Shown here: piece after piece, positions 34,301 to 44,389 of the stretch
Layout of the letters: each line of letters starts with the position of its first letter
Position numbering within the stretch: the first letter of the stretch is position 1
Assembly: GCA_013822685.1 (NCBI GenBank)
Contig: PNKV01000008.1
Coordinates: 1-64,000, forward strand
Direction of reading: 5' to 3'
From: Leptothrix sp. (in: b-proteobacteria)
GTDB taxonomy: Bacteria > Pseudomonadota > Gammaproteobacteria > Burkholderiales > Burkholderiaceae_C
DNA length: 64,000 nt
The notes under the pieces: generated by a model
Told to the model about the DNA's origin: nothing
Seen by the model: the letters and a program-made list of their open reading frames with translations, nothing else
The model's database searches: none
Made by a program: the position numbers and the translations under genes

Positions 34301-35104
34301 ATGGAAAGCTTCACCGAGATACCCGCCAATCCCACGGTGGCCGACCCCGTGGACGTGCCCGCGCTGTGGAAGCGCTTCGCGCCCGACCTGCCTGAAGACC
34401 AGGTGATGTGGTCCGAGATCGTGCCCGGCGGTGGCCACTGGTCTTACGTGATGCCGCGCGGCAGCAGCCTGCGCATGGTGGCCTTGGAAGACGGCGCCAA
34501 CCTCAGCATGGTGCTGTATTCGGCCCGCGAAAAGCTGGAGCGCTACAACATGCCCGATTCGCTCAAGGCCCAGCACACCGCGCACTACACGCGCGGCCAC
34601 GTGCTGATGAGCGACATGGGCCGCTCGCTGGCCAGCATCACGCTGGACACAGTCGGCTGGCACGACCCCATGGGCGGCCTGCTGGATGCCGAAAGTCTGA
34701 AGCAGCAGTATGGCGAACGCAGCTTCGACACGCACCGCAACGCCATGTACCGCAGCGGCAAGGATGGCCTGCTGATCGAGATCGGCAAGCATGGCTTGGC
34801 GAGACGCGACCTGATCGCGCCGGTCAACTTCTTCAGCAAGGTCAGCGTGGATGACGAGGGCTTATTTCAATTCGCACCAAGCCACGCCAAAGCCGGTGGC
34901 GCCGTGCAACTGCGCTTCGACATGGACACGCTGATCGCCTTCTCGACCGCGCCGCATCCGCTTGATCCATCAACAGCATACGCGCCCAAGAAGGTCGGCC
35001 TGGCCGCCTGGCGCAGCGGCCCCGCCTTGAAGGACGACGCCTGCCGCGCCTTCCGCCCCGAGTGCGCCCGCGCCATCCACAACGCCGACATGCTGTACCT
35101 CTGA
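34301..35104 (+). CDS. DUF1989 protein, urea-carboxylase-associated protein 1 / carboxyguanidine deiminase subunit
   Basis: The protein matches urea amidolyase-associated protein 1: SEIVPGGGHWSYVMPRGSSLRMV, RGHVLMSDMGRSLASITLDTVGWHDP, and RDLIAPVNFFSKVSVDDEG. Together with the next gene such DUF1989 pairs were shown to be carboxyguanidine deiminase (CgdAB), which turns carboxyguanidine into allophanate and ammonia. ATG 34301 is used; a TTG at 34292 and ATG 34271 are alternatives. It lies directly after the transporter genes. Confidence 0.88.
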   Translation: MESFTEIPANPTVADPVDVPALWKRFAPDLPEDQVMWSEIVPGGGHWSYVMPRGSSLRMVALEDGANLSMVLYSAREKLERYNMPDSLKAQHTAHYTRGHVLMSDMGRSLASITLDTVGWHDPMGGLLDAESLKQQYGERSFDTHRNAMYRSGKDGLLIEIGKHGLARRDLIAPVNFFSKVSVDDEGLFQFAPSHAKAGGAVQLRFDMDTLIAFSTAPHPLDPSTAYAPKKVGLAAWRSGPALKDDACRAFRPECARAIHNADMLYL

Positions 35105-35117
35105 GGACGACCACACC

Positions 35118-35765
35118 ATGACCGCCATCCGCATTCAGAAAAGCGCGCTGCAAGCCGAGCGCGCCGTGCTCAACCACAAGCTGCCTTCGGGCGAGCCTTA
35201 TCTGCTGCAGATCAAGCAAGGCCAGACCCTGCGCATCGTCGACCTCGAAGGCAACCAGGCCGTCGACGTGATCTTCTACAACGCGCAAGACCTGGCCGAG
35301 CACTACAGCGCCACCGACACCATACTGTCGCAAGGCGGCATCTACCTGACCACCGGCACGGTATTGATGAGCAGCGAAGCCCGCCCCATGCTCACCATCG
35401 TGGCTGACACCTGCGGCCGCCACGACACCCTGGGCGGTGCCTGCGCTGCCGAGAGCAACACCGTGCGCTACGCCTTGCAGAAGAAGTTCATGCACAGCTG
35501 CCGCGACAACTACCTGATCGCCTTGCAGCACGCCGACATCGGCCTGGGCAAGCGTGACCTGGTGCCCAACGTCAACTTCTTCATGAACGTGCCCGTCACC
35601 GCTGACGGCAGCTTGAAATTCGAGGATGGCGTATCAGGGCCCGGCAAGTACGTCGAGCTGCGCGCCGAGATGGACATCCTGATGCTGGCGTCCAACTGCC
35701 CGCAGCTCAACAACCCCTGCAACGCCTACAACCCCACCCCTGCGCAATTCTTGATCTGGGACTGA
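35118..35765 (+). CDS. DUF1989 protein, urea-carboxylase-associated protein 2 / carboxyguanidine deiminase subunit
   Basis: The 215-aa protein is the second DUF1989 partner: [33 protein letters not shown], then [20 protein letters not shown], and [16 protein letters not shown]. The conserved His and Cys residues (CGRHD, GGACAAE) are those expected to bind the catalytic zinc. It is 13 nt after its partner and 10 nt before the carboxylase, so complex formation and coupling are likely. Confidence 0.9.
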   Translation: MTAIRIQKSALQAERAVLNHKLPSGEPYLLQIKQGQTLRIVDLEGNQAVDVIFYNAQDLAEHYSATDTILSQGGIYLTTGTVLMSSEARPMLTIVADTCGRHDTLGGACAAESNTVRYALQKKFMHSCRDNYLIALQHADIGLGKRDLVPNVNFFMNVPVTADGSLKFEDGVSGPGKYVELRAEMDILMLASNCPQLNNPCNAYNPTPAQFLIWD

Positions 35766-35775
35766 GACCCACACC

Positions 35776-38700
35776 ATGTTCGACACCGTCCTGATCGCCA
35801 ACCGCGGCGCCATCGCCTGCCGCATCATCCGCACCCTGCGCAAGATGGGCCTGCGCAGCGTGGCCGTCTACTCAGAGGCCGACGCCGACGCGCGCCACGT
35901 GGCCATGGCCGATGCCAGCGTGTGCATCGGCCCGGCGGCCGCTGCGCAGAGCTACCTTGATGTGGACCGCATCCTCGCCGCGGCGCGCGAAACCGGCGCT
36001 GGTGCCATCCACCCCGGCTATGGCTTCCTGTCAGAGAACCCCGGCTTTGCCGACGCCTGCGAGCAAGCCGGCATCGCCTTCATCGGCCCCACCGGCGGGC
36101 AGATGCGCGCCTTCGGTTTAAAGCACACCGCGCGCGAATTGGCACAGCAGCACGACGTGCCCTTGCTGCCGGGCAGCGATCTGCTGAGCGACGCAAGCGA
36201 TGCCCGCGTGCAAGCCCAACGCATCGGCTACCCCGTGATGCTGAAGAGTACCGCCGGCGGCGGCGGCATTGGCATGCGCCTGGTGCGCAACGAGGCCGAA
36301 CTCGATGCCGCCTATGACGCCGTTGAACGCCTGGCCCGCAGCAACTTCAAGGACGCGGGCCTGTTCCTGGAGAAGTTCGTTGAACATGCGCGCCACATCG
36401 AGGTGCAGCTGTTCGGCGATGGACGCGGCCACGTCGTTGCCTTGGGCGAGCGCGATTGCTCGGCCCAGCGCCGCAATCAGAAGGTCATTGAGGAGACCCC
36501 CGCACCGCACCTGAAACCCGAGACGCGCGATGCCTTGTTGAAAGCCGCCGTGCGCCTGGGCCAGGCCGTCAACTACAGCTCCGCTGGCACGGTGGAATAC
36601 GTGCTCGACGCCGACACCGGCGCCTTCTACTTCCTCGAGGTCAACACGCGTTTGCAAGTCGAGCATGGCGTGACCGAACAGGTCACCGGCGTCGACCTGG
36701 TCGAGTGGATGGTGGGCCTGGCACGAGGCGATCAGCTCAGCCTGCATGCCCCCGAACCCAAAGGCGCCTCGATCCAGGTCCGCCTCTACGCCGAAGACCC
36801 CTCTCGCAACTTCCAGCCCAGCGCGGGCGTGCTCACCGAAGTGGTCTTTCCCACCGATGCGCGCGTGGACACCTGGGTCGACACCGGCACCGACGTACCA
36901 CCGCATTACGACCCGATGATCGGCAAGCTGATCGTCACCGCCGACACGCGCGAGCAAGCCGTGGCCAAGCTGCAGCAAGCGCTGGCCGACACCCGCCTGG
37001 CCGGCATCGAAACCAATCTGCGCTACCTGCGCGCCGTCACCGCCTCCGATGTGTTCGCGCAAGGCCAAGTCATCACCAAGACCTTGTCACAACTGGCCTG
37101 GCACCCGCATGCTTTTGAGGTACTGGAACCTGGCGTGCAGACCACCGTGCAAGACTGGCCCGGCCGCCAAGGCCATTGGGATGTCGGCGTGCCGCCATCT
37201 GGTCCGATGGATGACCTGCACCTGCGACTGGCCAATCAACTCGTCGGCAACGAGACCAACGCAGCGGCGCTGGAATGCACGCTGGCCGGCCCCACGCTGC
37301 GCTTTCATGACGACCTGGTGATCGCGCTCAGCGGCGCCCCCATGGCCGCCACGCTCGATGGCATCGCCCTGCCCCTCAACCAAGCCGTGAAGGTGAACGC
37401 CGGACAAGTGCTCAAGCTCGGCCCCGTGCCCACCGCAGAAGCCGGCGCCCGCACGTACCTGGCCGTGCAAGGCGGCCTGGATGTGCCGCTCTACCTGGGC
37501 AGCCGCAGCACCTTCACCCTGGGCCAATTCGGCGGTCATGCCGGCCGCACCTTGCGCACCGGCGATCTGCTGCACGTCTGGCCCACCAGTGGCAAGACAG
37601 AGCGCAAGCCGCTGCAAGGCCAGGCCCCCGCCCTCACCCAGCAATGGGACATCGGTGTGCTCTACGGCCCCCACGGCGCCCCCGACTTCTTCACGCCCGA
37701 CGACATCAGCACCTTCTTCTCGACCGACTGGCAGGTGCACTACAACTCGAGCCGCACCGGCGTGCGCCTCATCGGCCCCAAGCCGCAATGGGCGCGCACC
37801 GATGGCGGCGAGGCCGGCCTGCACCCCTCCAACATCCACGACAACGCCTACGCCATCGGCGCCATCGACTTCACCGGCGACATGCCCGTCATCCTCGGCC
37901 CCGACGGCCCCAGCCTGGGCGGCTTCGTGTGCCCCGCTGTGGTCGTGGCCGCCGAGCGTTGGAAGCTGGGCCAGCTCAAGCCTGGCGACACCATCCGCTT
38001 CAAGGCCATCACTGCCGATCAGGCCCAGGCCTTGCTGAATGCGCAAGAAGCCTGGCTGGCCGGCCTTGGCCCCTTGCCCGTGCTGCCCACAGGCGTCCCC
38101 GCCGACCAGGTCGCCAGCACCTTGTCGCCCATCGTCCACCAACGCGCTGCCCGCAACACGCCCCAAGGCGAAGAGCCCGCCCTGTGCATCCGCAAGGCCG
38201 GCGACCGCTACCTGTTGATCGAACTCGGCCCCCTGGTGCTGGACCTAACCCTGCGCTTCCGCGTGCACGCCTTGATGGCCTGGCTGCAAGCCCGCCGCGA
38301 TGCCCGTGAGCTGCGCGGCATCATCGACATGACGCCCGGCATCCGCTCACTGCAGATCCACTTCGACCCCTGTGTGCTGCCGCGCGCCGAACTGCTCAGC
38401 GCCTTGAAGCAAGCCGACGAACAACTCGGCAGCACCGACGACATCGTCGTGCCCACTCGCACCGTCTGGCTGCCCCTGTCGTGGGATGACAGTGCCACCA
38501 AACTGGCCATCGAGAAGTACATGCAATCGGTGCGCGCCGACGCGCCCTGGTGCCCCAGCAACATCGAGTTCATCCGCCGCATCAACGGCCTCGCCAGCAT
38601 CGACGACGTGAAGCGCATCGTCTTCGACGCCAGCTACCTCGTCATGGGCCTGGGCGATGTCTACCTGGGTGCCCCGGTGGCCACGCCGCTGGACCCACGC

Positions 38701-39411
38701 CACCGCCTGGTCACCACCAAGTACAACCCCGCCCGCACCTGGACGCCCGAGAACGCCGTGGGCATCGGGGGTGCCTACATGTGCGTCTACGGCATGGAAG
38801 GCCCCGGCGGCTACCAGTTCGTGGGCCGCACGGTGCAGATGTGGAACCGCTGGCGCGACGAGCGCAGTGGCGCCACCGACTTCGAAGCTGGCAAACCCTG
38901 GCTGCTGCGCTTCTTCGACCAGATCCGCTTCTACCCCGTGGGCGAAGACGAACTGCTGCAACTGCGCCGCGACTTCCCCGCCGGCCGCTTCAAGCTCAAG
39001 GTCGAGCATGGCCAGTTCAGCCTGGCCGACTACCAGCGCTTCCTGGCCAATGAAGCGCCCAGCATCACCGCCTTCAAATCGCAACAGCAGGCGTCTTTCG
39101 ATGCCGAGCGCGAACGCTGGAAAGCCAGCGGCCAGGACGGCAGCCTGAGCGAGCTGGACGTCAGCCCGCCGCCCGACGACCAGGCCTTGCCACCCGGCGC
39201 CCGCGCCGTGGCCAGCCCCGTGCCTGGCAGCGTCTGGAAGGTGCTGGTGGCCGAAGGCGACACGGTGACCGAAGGCCAGACCCTGGCGGTGGTCGAATCC
39301 ATGAAGATGGAGTTCCCCGTGTTGGCGCCATCCGATGGCACCGTGCTGCAAGTTCGCTGCAAGGAAGGCAGTGGCGTCACGGCTGGGCAGGATGTGGTGG
39401 TGATGGCCTGA
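35776..39411 (+). CDS. Guanidine carboxylase (urea carboxylase family, biotin-dependent)
   Basis: The 1211-aa protein has an N-terminal biotin carboxylase ([21 protein letters not shown]-grasp [23 protein letters not shown] block [20 protein letters not shown]), then the urea carboxylase carboxyltransferase made of KipA-like ([21 protein letters not shown], about 455-760) and KipI-like parts (about 800-1090), and a terminal biotinyl domain with [10 protein letters not shown]. No allophanate hydrolase domain is fused. Enzymes of this family beside DUF1989 pairs and guanidine-I riboswitches carboxylate guanidine rather than urea. Substrate choice here is inferred from context. Confidence 0.93.
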   Translation: MFDTVLIANRGAIACRIIRTLRKMGLRSVAVYSEADADARHVAMADASVCIGPAAAAQSYLDVDRILAAARETGAGAIHPGYGFLSENPGFADACEQAGIAFIGPTGGQMRAFGLKHTARELAQQHDVPLLPGSDLLSDASDARVQAQRIGYPVMLKSTAGGGGIGMRLVRNEAELDAAYDAVERLARSNFKDAGLFLEKFVEHARHIEVQLFGDGRGHVVALGERDCSAQRRNQKVIEETPAPHLKPETRDALLKAAVRLGQAVNYSSAGTVEYVLDADTGAFYFLEVNTRLQVEHGVTEQVTGVDLVEWMVGLARGDQLSLHAPEPKGASIQVRLYAEDPSRNFQPSAGVLTEVVFPTDARVDTWVDTGTDVPPHYDPMIGKLIVTADTREQAVAKLQQALADTRLAGIETNLRYLRAVTASDVFAQGQVITKTLSQLAWHPHAFEVLEPGVQTTVQDWPGRQGHWDVGVPPSGPMDDLHLRLANQLVGNETNAAALECTLAGPTLRFHDDLVIALSGAPMAATLDGIALPLNQAVKVNAGQVLKLGPVPTAEAGARTYLAVQGGLDVPLYLGSRSTFTLGQFGGHAGRTLRTGDLLHVWPTSGKTERKPLQGQAPALTQQWDIGVLYGPHGAPDFFTPDDISTFFSTDWQVHYNSSRTGVRLIGPKPQWARTDGGEAGLHPSNIHDNAYAIGAIDFTGDMPVILGPDGPSLGGFVCPAVVVAAERWKLGQLKPGDTIRFKAITADQAQALLNAQEAWLAGLGPLPVLPTGVPADQVASTLSPIVHQRAARNTPQGEEPALCIRKAGDRYLLIELGPLVLDLTLRFRVHALMAWLQARRDARELRGIIDMTPGIRSLQIHFDPCVLPRAELLSALKQADEQLGSTDDIVVPTRTVWLPLSWDDSATKLAIEKYMQSVRADAPWCPSNIEFIRRINGLASIDDVKRIVFDASYLVMGLGDVYLGAPVATPLDPRHRLVTTKYNPARTWTPENAVGIGGAYMCVYGMEGPGGYQFVGRTVQMWNRWRDERSGATDFEAGKPWLLRFFDQIRFYPVGEDELLQLRRDFPAGRFKLKVEHGQFSLADYQRFLANEAPSITAFKSQQQASFDAERERWKASGQDGSLSELDVSPPPDDQALPPGARAVASPVPGSVWKVLVAEGDTVTEGQTLAVVESMKMEFPVLAPSDGTVLQVRCKEGSGVTAGQDVVVMA

Positions 39412-39480
39412 AACGGGGCGGCGTGCGACACTGCGCGGTTGTTTTCGATCCCAGGGGCACCTGCCCCGCGTCTGCCTGCC

Positions 39481-40776
39481 ATGTCCACGCCCATTTCCTC
39501 CCCCGCCAACGCGCCCCACGTCATCGTCATCGGGGGCGGCCCCGCCGGTTTGATGGCCGCGGAAACCTTGGTGGCCGGTGGTGCGCAGGTCGACGTGTAT
39601 GACGCCATGCCCTCGGTCGGCCGCAAGTTCTTGCTGGCCGGCAAAGGCGGCCTCAACCTCACCCACGCCGAGCCCATCGAGCCTTTCCTGGGCCGCTTTG
39701 GTTCACGCCAGGCTGCGCTCACGCCGCTGATCAACGCCTTCAGCCCACAAGCCCTGCGTGACTGGGCCCAGGGCCTGGGCATCGAAACCTTTGTGGGCAC
39801 ATCCAACCGCGTCTTCCCCAAAGACCTGAAGGCCGCACCCTTGCTGCGCGCGTGGCTGCACCGTTTGCGCGAAGCCGGCGTGCGCTTCCACATGCGCCAC
39901 CGCTGGCAAGGCTGGGCGGATGACGGCTCGCTGCTGTTCACCTCGCCCCAAGGCGAAGTGCGCCAACGCGCCGACGCCACCTTGCTCGCCCTGGGCGGTG
40001 CAAGCTGGGCCCGCCTGGGCTCCGATGGCGCCTGGGTGCCCTTGCTGCAAGCGCGCGGTGCCGACATTGCCCCGCTCAAGCCGTCCAACTGCGGTTTCGA
40101 CGTGGCCCCCACCGCCCCTGGCCGCACCGGCTGGAGCGACCACCTGCGCGACCGCTTCGCCGGCCATCCCATCAAGCCCGTGGCCATGAGCTTCACCGAT
40201 GCCCACGGCCAAACGCACCGACAGCAAGGCGAGTTCGTGCTCACCTTCACCGGCATCGAAGGCAGCCTGGTCTACGCCTTCTCGGCCCGCATCCGCGATG
40301 CGATCGAAGCCCAGGGCAGCGCCACCGTGCACCTCGACCTGCTGCCCTCTCACACGCCCGAACAAGTGCTGACCGAAACCAAGCGCCCACGTGGCCCGCG
40401 CAGCCTGTCCACCCACCTGAAAAGCTGCCTGGGCATCCAGGGTGTGAAGATGGCGTGGCTGCACGAAGTGCTGACACCCGCGCAACTGGCCGATCCGGCG
40501 CAACTGGCACTGCTGCTCAAGGCCCTGCCCGTCACCCTGGCGGCGGCACGCCCCATCGACGAAGCTATCAGCACCGCCGGCGGCGTGCGCTTCGAGACAT
40601 TGACCGAGCAGCAAATGTTGCCGTCCATGCCCGGCGTGTTCTGCGCTGGCGAGATGCTGGACTGGGAGGCGCCCACGGGCGGCTACCTGCTCTCAGCCAG
40701 CATAGCGACGGGCAAAGCCGCAGGCCAAGGCGTGCTGGCTTGGTGGGGCCAGCAAACCGCAGCAGCAGCCCATTAA
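39481..40776 (+). CDS. TIGR03862/HI0933-type flavoprotein
   Basis: The start at 39481 leads to an FAD-binding Rossmann motif VIVIGGGPAGLMAAETL, then GRKFLLAGKGGLNLTHAEP, NRVFPKDLKAAPLLRAWL and a C-terminal GEMLDWEAPTGGYLLSASIATGKAAG, the hallmarks of the HI0933-like NAD(P)/FAD-dependent oxidoreductases, TIGR03862 subgroup. Biochemical function unknown. It follows the carboxylase by 69 nt on the same strand, at the place where an allophanate hydrolase gene might be expected. Confidence 0.88.
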   Translation: MSTPISSPANAPHVIVIGGGPAGLMAAETLVAGGAQVDVYDAMPSVGRKFLLAGKGGLNLTHAEPIEPFLGRFGSRQAALTPLINAFSPQALRDWAQGLGIETFVGTSNRVFPKDLKAAPLLRAWLHRLREAGVRFHMRHRWQGWADDGSLLFTSPQGEVRQRADATLLALGGASWARLGSDGAWVPLLQARGADIAPLKPSNCGFDVAPTAPGRTGWSDHLRDRFAGHPIKPVAMSFTDAHGQTHRQQGEFVLTFTGIEGSLVYAFSARIRDAIEAQGSATVHLDLLPSHTPEQVLTETKRPRGPRSLSTHLKSCLGIQGVKMAWLHEVLTPAQLADPAQLALLLKALPVTLAAARPIDEAISTAGGVRFETLTEQQMLPSMPGVFCAGEMLDWEAPTGGYLLSASIATGKAAGQGVLAWWGQQTAAAAH

Positions 40777-40877
40777 CATTTGTGATCTTTTTTCACTTTT
40801 AGAAAACAGAGCAAGGCCCGCCCTTTCCGAAAATCGGAGTTAAAAACTCGTCCATTAACCAAGGGACGAGAGGGCTG

Positions 40878-41594
40878 GTGATGTCTGAAGAACGGATGCT
40901 GGAACACGCACGACCTGAGTTCGCACAGGCCTGGCAAGACCTCCAATCAAACACCGTGCGAGAAGCCGTGGTCAAGTTCTACGCCCGGCATGACGCCCGC
41001 TTGAACACCGCCATCCAAGCTGCGCCTCAGGCTTTGGCCTGCGACAAAGGTTGCAGCCACTGCTGCCGGCAATTTGATGTCGTGGCACTGCCCGTCGAGG
41101 TCTTCGAGATCCACGCTCACGTATTCCGTCATTTCAAACCCGACCAACTGCGCGACACGATCCAAAGGGTGATCGGCTACGTGGCCAAGCGCAAAGGCGT
41201 GAGCGAAGAAACGCGGCTCGCCTTGCGAGATGCCTGCCCTTTCCTGGTCAACAACAGCTGCTCGATCTACCCGGTGCGGCCGTCCGTGTGCCGCAACTAC
41301 CACGCCACCGACAAGGCCAATTGCGAGAAGTCCTTGAACGAGCCGCTCAGCACCTGGCCCACCACCTACATCGATGATGTCTTCTTCACCGCCATGGGCA
41401 GCTCAGCGGGCTTCAGGAACGCGGTCGCTGAACTGGGCCTGGACACGAAGGAGTACCACCTCTCTGCGGCCTTTTTGGAGACCGTGCAGAACCCCAATTG
41501 CGTGAAGCGTTTCAAGAGCGGGAAGAACGCCTTCGTCAAGGCCACCCACACTCAGTTCAACCAACCATCAGGCGGGGCATCGCGCGCCGCTTGA
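40878..41594 (+). CDS. YkgJ family cysteine cluster protein
   Basis: The 238-aa protein carries the zinc- or iron-binding cysteine cluster CDKGCSHCCRQF and the downstream CPFLVNNSCSIYPVRPSVCRNYH block of the YkgJ/UPF0153 family. The function is unknown; members may assemble metal clusters. A near-identical but broken copy, with related upstream DNA, lies at 45804-46300, so the two flank the nitrate genes in direct orientation. The 3' end overlaps the convergent flavoprotein gene by 27 bp. Confidence 0.88.
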   Translation: MMSEERMLEHARPEFAQAWQDLQSNTVREAVVKFYARHDARLNTAIQAAPQALACDKGCSHCCRQFDVVALPVEVFEIHAHVFRHFKPDQLRDTIQRVIGYVAKRKGVSEETRLALRDACPFLVNNSCSIYPVRPSVCRNYHATDKANCEKSLNEPLSTWPTTYIDDVFFTAMGSSAGFRNAVAELGLDTKEYHLSAAFLETVQNPNCVKRFKSGKNAFVKATHTQFNQPSGGASRAA

Positions 41595-42824
41595 ACTGGC
41601 TTCCTGCAGGCCCACGCGGGCCTCGCCAAACATCAACCAGTCGCGCACACCCGCCACGCATTGCCCCTCGCGGATCAGCTTGAAGTAATAACTGCCATCG
41701 GCCGTGTCGCCGTACAGGCAGGCGCCGATGAGCTTGTTGTCCCTGAGCACCAATTTTTTATAGACACCACCAAACGGGTCCGACAAGAGAATCTCTTCCG
41801 TGCCCTCGCCGCCCATGAAATCACCCGCTGAAAACAGATCGATGCCCGTGACCTTGAGCTTGGTGGACACCTGCGAGCCCAGGTAACGTCCGATGCCGTG
41901 CATGGCCAGGTGGTTGGCGCACACCTTGCCCTGGTCAAACAGGGGTGCCACCAGGCCATAGGCGATGCCCCGGTGCGCCGCGCACTCGCCCACGGAATAC
42001 ACGCGTGGATCGGTCACCGTCTGCATGGTGTCGGTCACCACAATGCCTCGATTGCAATGCAGGCCGATCTTCTCGGCCAACTGGGTGTTGGGCCGAACGC
42101 CCGCGGCCATGACCACCAGGTCGGCCAGCACCTCGGTGCCATCCCTGAACTTGACCGATTGCACGCGCCCTTCGGCATTGCCCACCAGCTCTTGGGTCTG
42201 CGCACCAATCATGAACTTCAAGCCGCGCTCTTCCAGCGACTTCTGCAGCAGCTTGGCCGCCACATCGTCCAGCTGGCGCTCCATCAGCCACGGCGCGATG
42301 TGCACCACGGTCACGCTCATGCCGCGCAACATCAAGCCATTGGCCGCTTCCAGGCCCAGCAGGCCGCCGCCGATCACCACGGCGTGCTGGTGCGTGGCGG
42401 CCGTCTCGATCATCGCGTTCGTGTCAGCGATGTCGCGGTAGGCGATCACGCCTTTCAAATCTTTGCCTGGCACGGGCAGGATGAAGGGGTTGGAGCCCGT
42501 GGCGATCAGCAAGCGGTCGTACTCGGCCTCGGTGCCGTCTTCGGCCGTCACCAGGCGCTTTTTTCGATTGATGCTGGTGACTTTCTTGTTCAGGTGCAGC
42601 GTGATGCCATGCTCGGCATACCAGGCCAGCGAGTTGAGGATGATCTCGTCCACCGTCTGTTCACCAGCCAACACCGGCGACAACATGATGCGGTTGTAGT
42701 TGGGATGCGGCTCGGCGCCGAACACCGTGATCTCGTACAGATCAGGGGCCACTTTCAGCAGCTCTTCCAGTGTGCGGACACCGGCCATGCCATTGCCCAC
42801 CATCACCAACTTCATCTTCTTCAT
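41568..42824 (-). CDS. NirB/NasC-like FAD-NAD(P)H oxidoreductase subunit
   Basis: The 418-aa protein equals the N-terminal half of nitrite reductase NirB: KLVMVGNGMAGVRTLEELL, HPNYNRIMLSPVLAGE, VIGGGLLGLEAANGL, GVRPNTQLAEKIGL, then GSYYFKLIREG and RDWLMFGE. It stops there, so the sulfite-reductase-like siroheme/4Fe-4S half is missing. Stand-alone proteins of this kind occur as electron-transfer subunits of assimilatory nitrate reductase (NasC type). The alternative is a truncated nirB. It lies 24 nt after the nitrate transporter gene and is probably co-transcribed. Confidence 0.82.
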   Translation of the reverse strand: MKKMKLVMVGNGMAGVRTLEELLKVAPDLYEITVFGAEPHPNYNRIMLSPVLAGEQTVDEIILNSLAWYAEHGITLHLNKKVTSINRKKRLVTAEDGTEAEYDRLLIATGSNPFILPVPGKDLKGVIAYRDIADTNAMIETAATHQHAVVIGGGLLGLEAANGLMLRGMSVTVVHIAPWLMERQLDDVAAKLLQKSLEERGLKFMIGAQTQELVGNAEGRVQSVKFRDGTEVLADLVVMAAGVRPNTQLAEKIGLHCNRGIVVTDTMQTVTDPRVYSVGECAAHRGIAYGLVAPLFDQGKVCANHLAMHGIGRYLGSQVSTKLKVTGIDLFSAGDFMGGEGTEEILLSDPFGGVYKKLVLRDNKLIGACLYGDTADGSYYFKLIREGQCVAGVRDWLMFGEARVGLQEASSSGARCPA

Positions 42825-42848
42825 GGCCAGACTCCTTCGGTTCCTGGG

Positions 42849-44129
42849 TCAATCTGCGCGGCGCAAGCCAGCAGGCGTCGGCTGTTGCTTCGCCGATGCC
42901 GGGGCTGCCGGATGGGCATGCACACGGGCACGGCCACCCTTTTCAGCCCAGGTGCGCGTCCAGCGAACCTGCATGATGCGCATCACCACCAGCATGATCA
43001 GGGCCAGCACCGCGAACAGCACAAAGCCCCACAGGTAGGTGCCCAGGTACTGCTTGGACAGGCCCATGGCGTTGGGCACCAGGCCACCGCCCAAGGCACC
43101 GATCTCACCGATCATCGAACCGGCCACGGCCGTGCTCAAAGGCCAGCGCAAAGGCACCAGTTGGAACAAGGCGCCATTGCCCGCACCCAGCGCTGCAAAG
43201 CAGGTGATCAGCAGCAGTGTCGTCATGATCAAGGACGATGAAGACAGCCCCACCAAGGTCAAAGTGACCGCGACCACCGCCAGCACGATGGTCAAGGTGT
43301 TCAAGCCACCCCAGTGGTCCGAGATCCAGCCGCCCAGCACCCGCACAAAGGCACCCATGAAGGCCGCCAGCATGGTCAGCTGACCGGCTTGCACCTTGCT
43401 CACGCCAAACTGATCGTAGTAATAGGTGGGCAGGAAAGTGATCAGGCCAATGAAGCCGCCAAAGGTCACGCCGTAGATCAAGCTGAAGACCCAACCGTCT
43501 TTTTCAAACAGGCAGGCGATGTGCTCGCGGAAACCAGCGTGCTTGTCCACATCGGGCGGCTCTTGGGCAAACAACACCATCACGATCATGGGCAGCAAGA
43601 TGGCGGCCGCGGCCACGCCATACACCGCCTGCCAACCCAGCCACTGCGCCAAGGGCGGTGCCACCAGCACCGACACCGCCGTGCCCACATTACCAGCCCC
43701 CACCAAGCCCATGGCCAGCCCTTTGTGCTGGGGAGGGAAGGAGCCCGAGCCGAGCGACAAGGCCACGCCAAAGCTCGCCCCCGCGATGCCCAGCAGCACG
43801 CCCATCTTCAACAGGTCGTTGAACTCGTTCACCATGAACACGCCATACAACATGGCCAGCGCGATCATCCCCATCTCGACCAGCGTGGCGTTCTTGCGCC
43901 CGATGTACTGCGACAACAGCCCCAGCGGAAAGCGCATGACCGCGCCCGCGATGATGGGGATCGACAGCATCAGCCCCTTCTGGGCCGGCGTCAGGTTGAA
44001 GGTCTCGCTGATGAAAGGCGCCATGGCACCGTTGAGCACCCAGATGCAACACGAGAACGAGAAGTACAGGAAGGCCGCGAACAAGGTCGGGCTGTGGCCG
44101 CTTCTTAAAAATGTTCTGAAATTGGACAT
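42849..44129 (-). CDS. Nitrate/nitrite MFS transporter (NarK/NasA family)
   Basis: From ATG 44129 the 426-aa protein has 12 membrane helices and the nitrate-porter signatures: FSCCIWVLNGAMAPF, the first motif AGASFGVALSLGSGSFPPQHKGLAMGLVGAGNVGTA, and the second in FAALGAGNGALFQLVPLRWP. The arginine in MRFPLGLL should bind nitrate. A good ribosome-binding site is missing: a hairpin ends 12 nt before the start. The leader carries a predicted ANTAR-type attenuator. First gene of the nitrate-assimilation unit, divergent from its likely regulator. Confidence 0.93.
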   Translation of the reverse strand: MSNFRTFLRSGHSPTLFAAFLYFSFSCCIWVLNGAMAPFISETFNLTPAQKGLMLSIPIIAGAVMRFPLGLLSQYIGRKNATLVEMGMIALAMLYGVFMVNEFNDLLKMGVLLGIAGASFGVALSLGSGSFPPQHKGLAMGLVGAGNVGTAVSVLVAPPLAQWLGWQAVYGVAAAAILLPMIVMVLFAQEPPDVDKHAGFREHIACLFEKDGWVFSLIYGVTFGGFIGLITFLPTYYYDQFGVSKVQAGQLTMLAAFMGAFVRVLGGWISDHWGGLNTLTIVLAVVAVTLTLVGLSSSSLIMTTLLLITCFAALGAGNGALFQLVPLRWPLSTAVAGSMIGEIGALGGGLVPNAMGLSKQYLGTYLWGFVLFAVLALIMLVVMRIMQVRWTRTWAEKGGRARVHAHPAAPASAKQQPTPAGLRRAD

Positions 44130-44140
44130 GGCAGTGGTGC

Positions 44141-44157
44141 GGTGCCGCAAGGGCACC
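44141..44157 (-). other. Hairpin close to the nitrate transporter start codon
   Basis: GGTGCC and GGCACC pair perfectly around a 5-nt loop, 12 nt upstream of ATG 44129, where the ribosome-binding site should lie. It may limit translation or take part in a switch with the upstream leader hairpins. Confidence 0.4.
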
Positions 44158-44167
44158 TGAAAAGGCA

Positions 44168-44208
44168 GGAGAAAATGGAATAGCCCGCTGACCAGATTTG
44201 GCCCGGGC
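44168..44208 (-). terminator. Candidate leader attenuator/terminator of the nitrate operon
   Basis: On the minus strand GCCCG, GGCC, the loop AAATCT, GGTC, AG and CGGGC (44208-44183) fold into a two-part stem and are followed by the T-rich run TATTCCATTTTCTCC. It lies 54 nt before the transporter start and after the ANTAR-like hairpin, as in the Klebsiella nasF leader. The T-tract is interrupted, so efficiency is uncertain. Confidence 0.45.
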
Positions 44209-44255
44209 GATGGATGCTTGAAGTGGTTGCCAAAGCGGCAGGTTTCAAGCTTTGC

Positions 44256-44277
44256 TGCGGTGCTTCGTTGCACCACA
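44256..44277 (-). promoter_or_regulatory. ANTAR-type hexaloop hairpin in the nitrate operon leader
   Basis: An 8-bp stem (TGTGGTGC with GCACCGCA, one G-U pair) closes the hexaloop AACGAA. ANTAR proteins recognise hexaloops with A at position 1 and G at position 4, both present. It begins at the transcription start predicted from the sigma-54 promoter. A divergent gene encodes an ANTAR protein. A second matching hexaloop, usual in ANTAR targets, was not found. Confidence 0.6.
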
Positions 44278-44287
44278 GGCAATTCCA

Positions 44288-44304
44288 TGCAATATGCGCG
44301 CCAA
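44288..44304 (-). promoter_or_regulatory. Sigma-54-like promoter of the nitrate operon
   Basis: On the minus strand TTGGCGCGCATATTGCA fits YTGGCACGN4TTGCW with one mismatch and has the exact GG-N10-GC spacing. Transcription would start near 44278. A TCACC-N5-GGTGA palindrome at 44397-44411, about 125 bp upstream and inside the regulator gene, may be an NtrC enhancer site. Confidence 0.65.
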
Positions 44305-44389
44305 GGTTCTTGGGCACCCCAGAATGTCAGACTCTTCAGCCCCTTCACGGAACACCCACCATGTGGTTTTCACTGCGAAAGCGCCGCCC

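Noticed and set aside
35776..39411. Urea carboxylase half of a urea amidolyase
   Set aside because: Family membership is right, but the guanidine-I riboswitch and DUF1989 pair point to guanidine as substrate; residue-level proof would need an alignment of the substrate pocket.
36118..39666. Long minus-strand open frames (up to 439 codons) antisense to the carboxylase gene
   Set aside because: They follow from the GC-rich codon use of the sense gene, have histidine/glutamine/valine-rich nonsense composition, no ribosome-binding sites and no recognisable domain.
41568..42824. Complete nitrite reductase large subunit nirB
   Set aside because: The protein ends at 418 aa, and the siroheme/4Fe-4S half is not found in any frame downstream.
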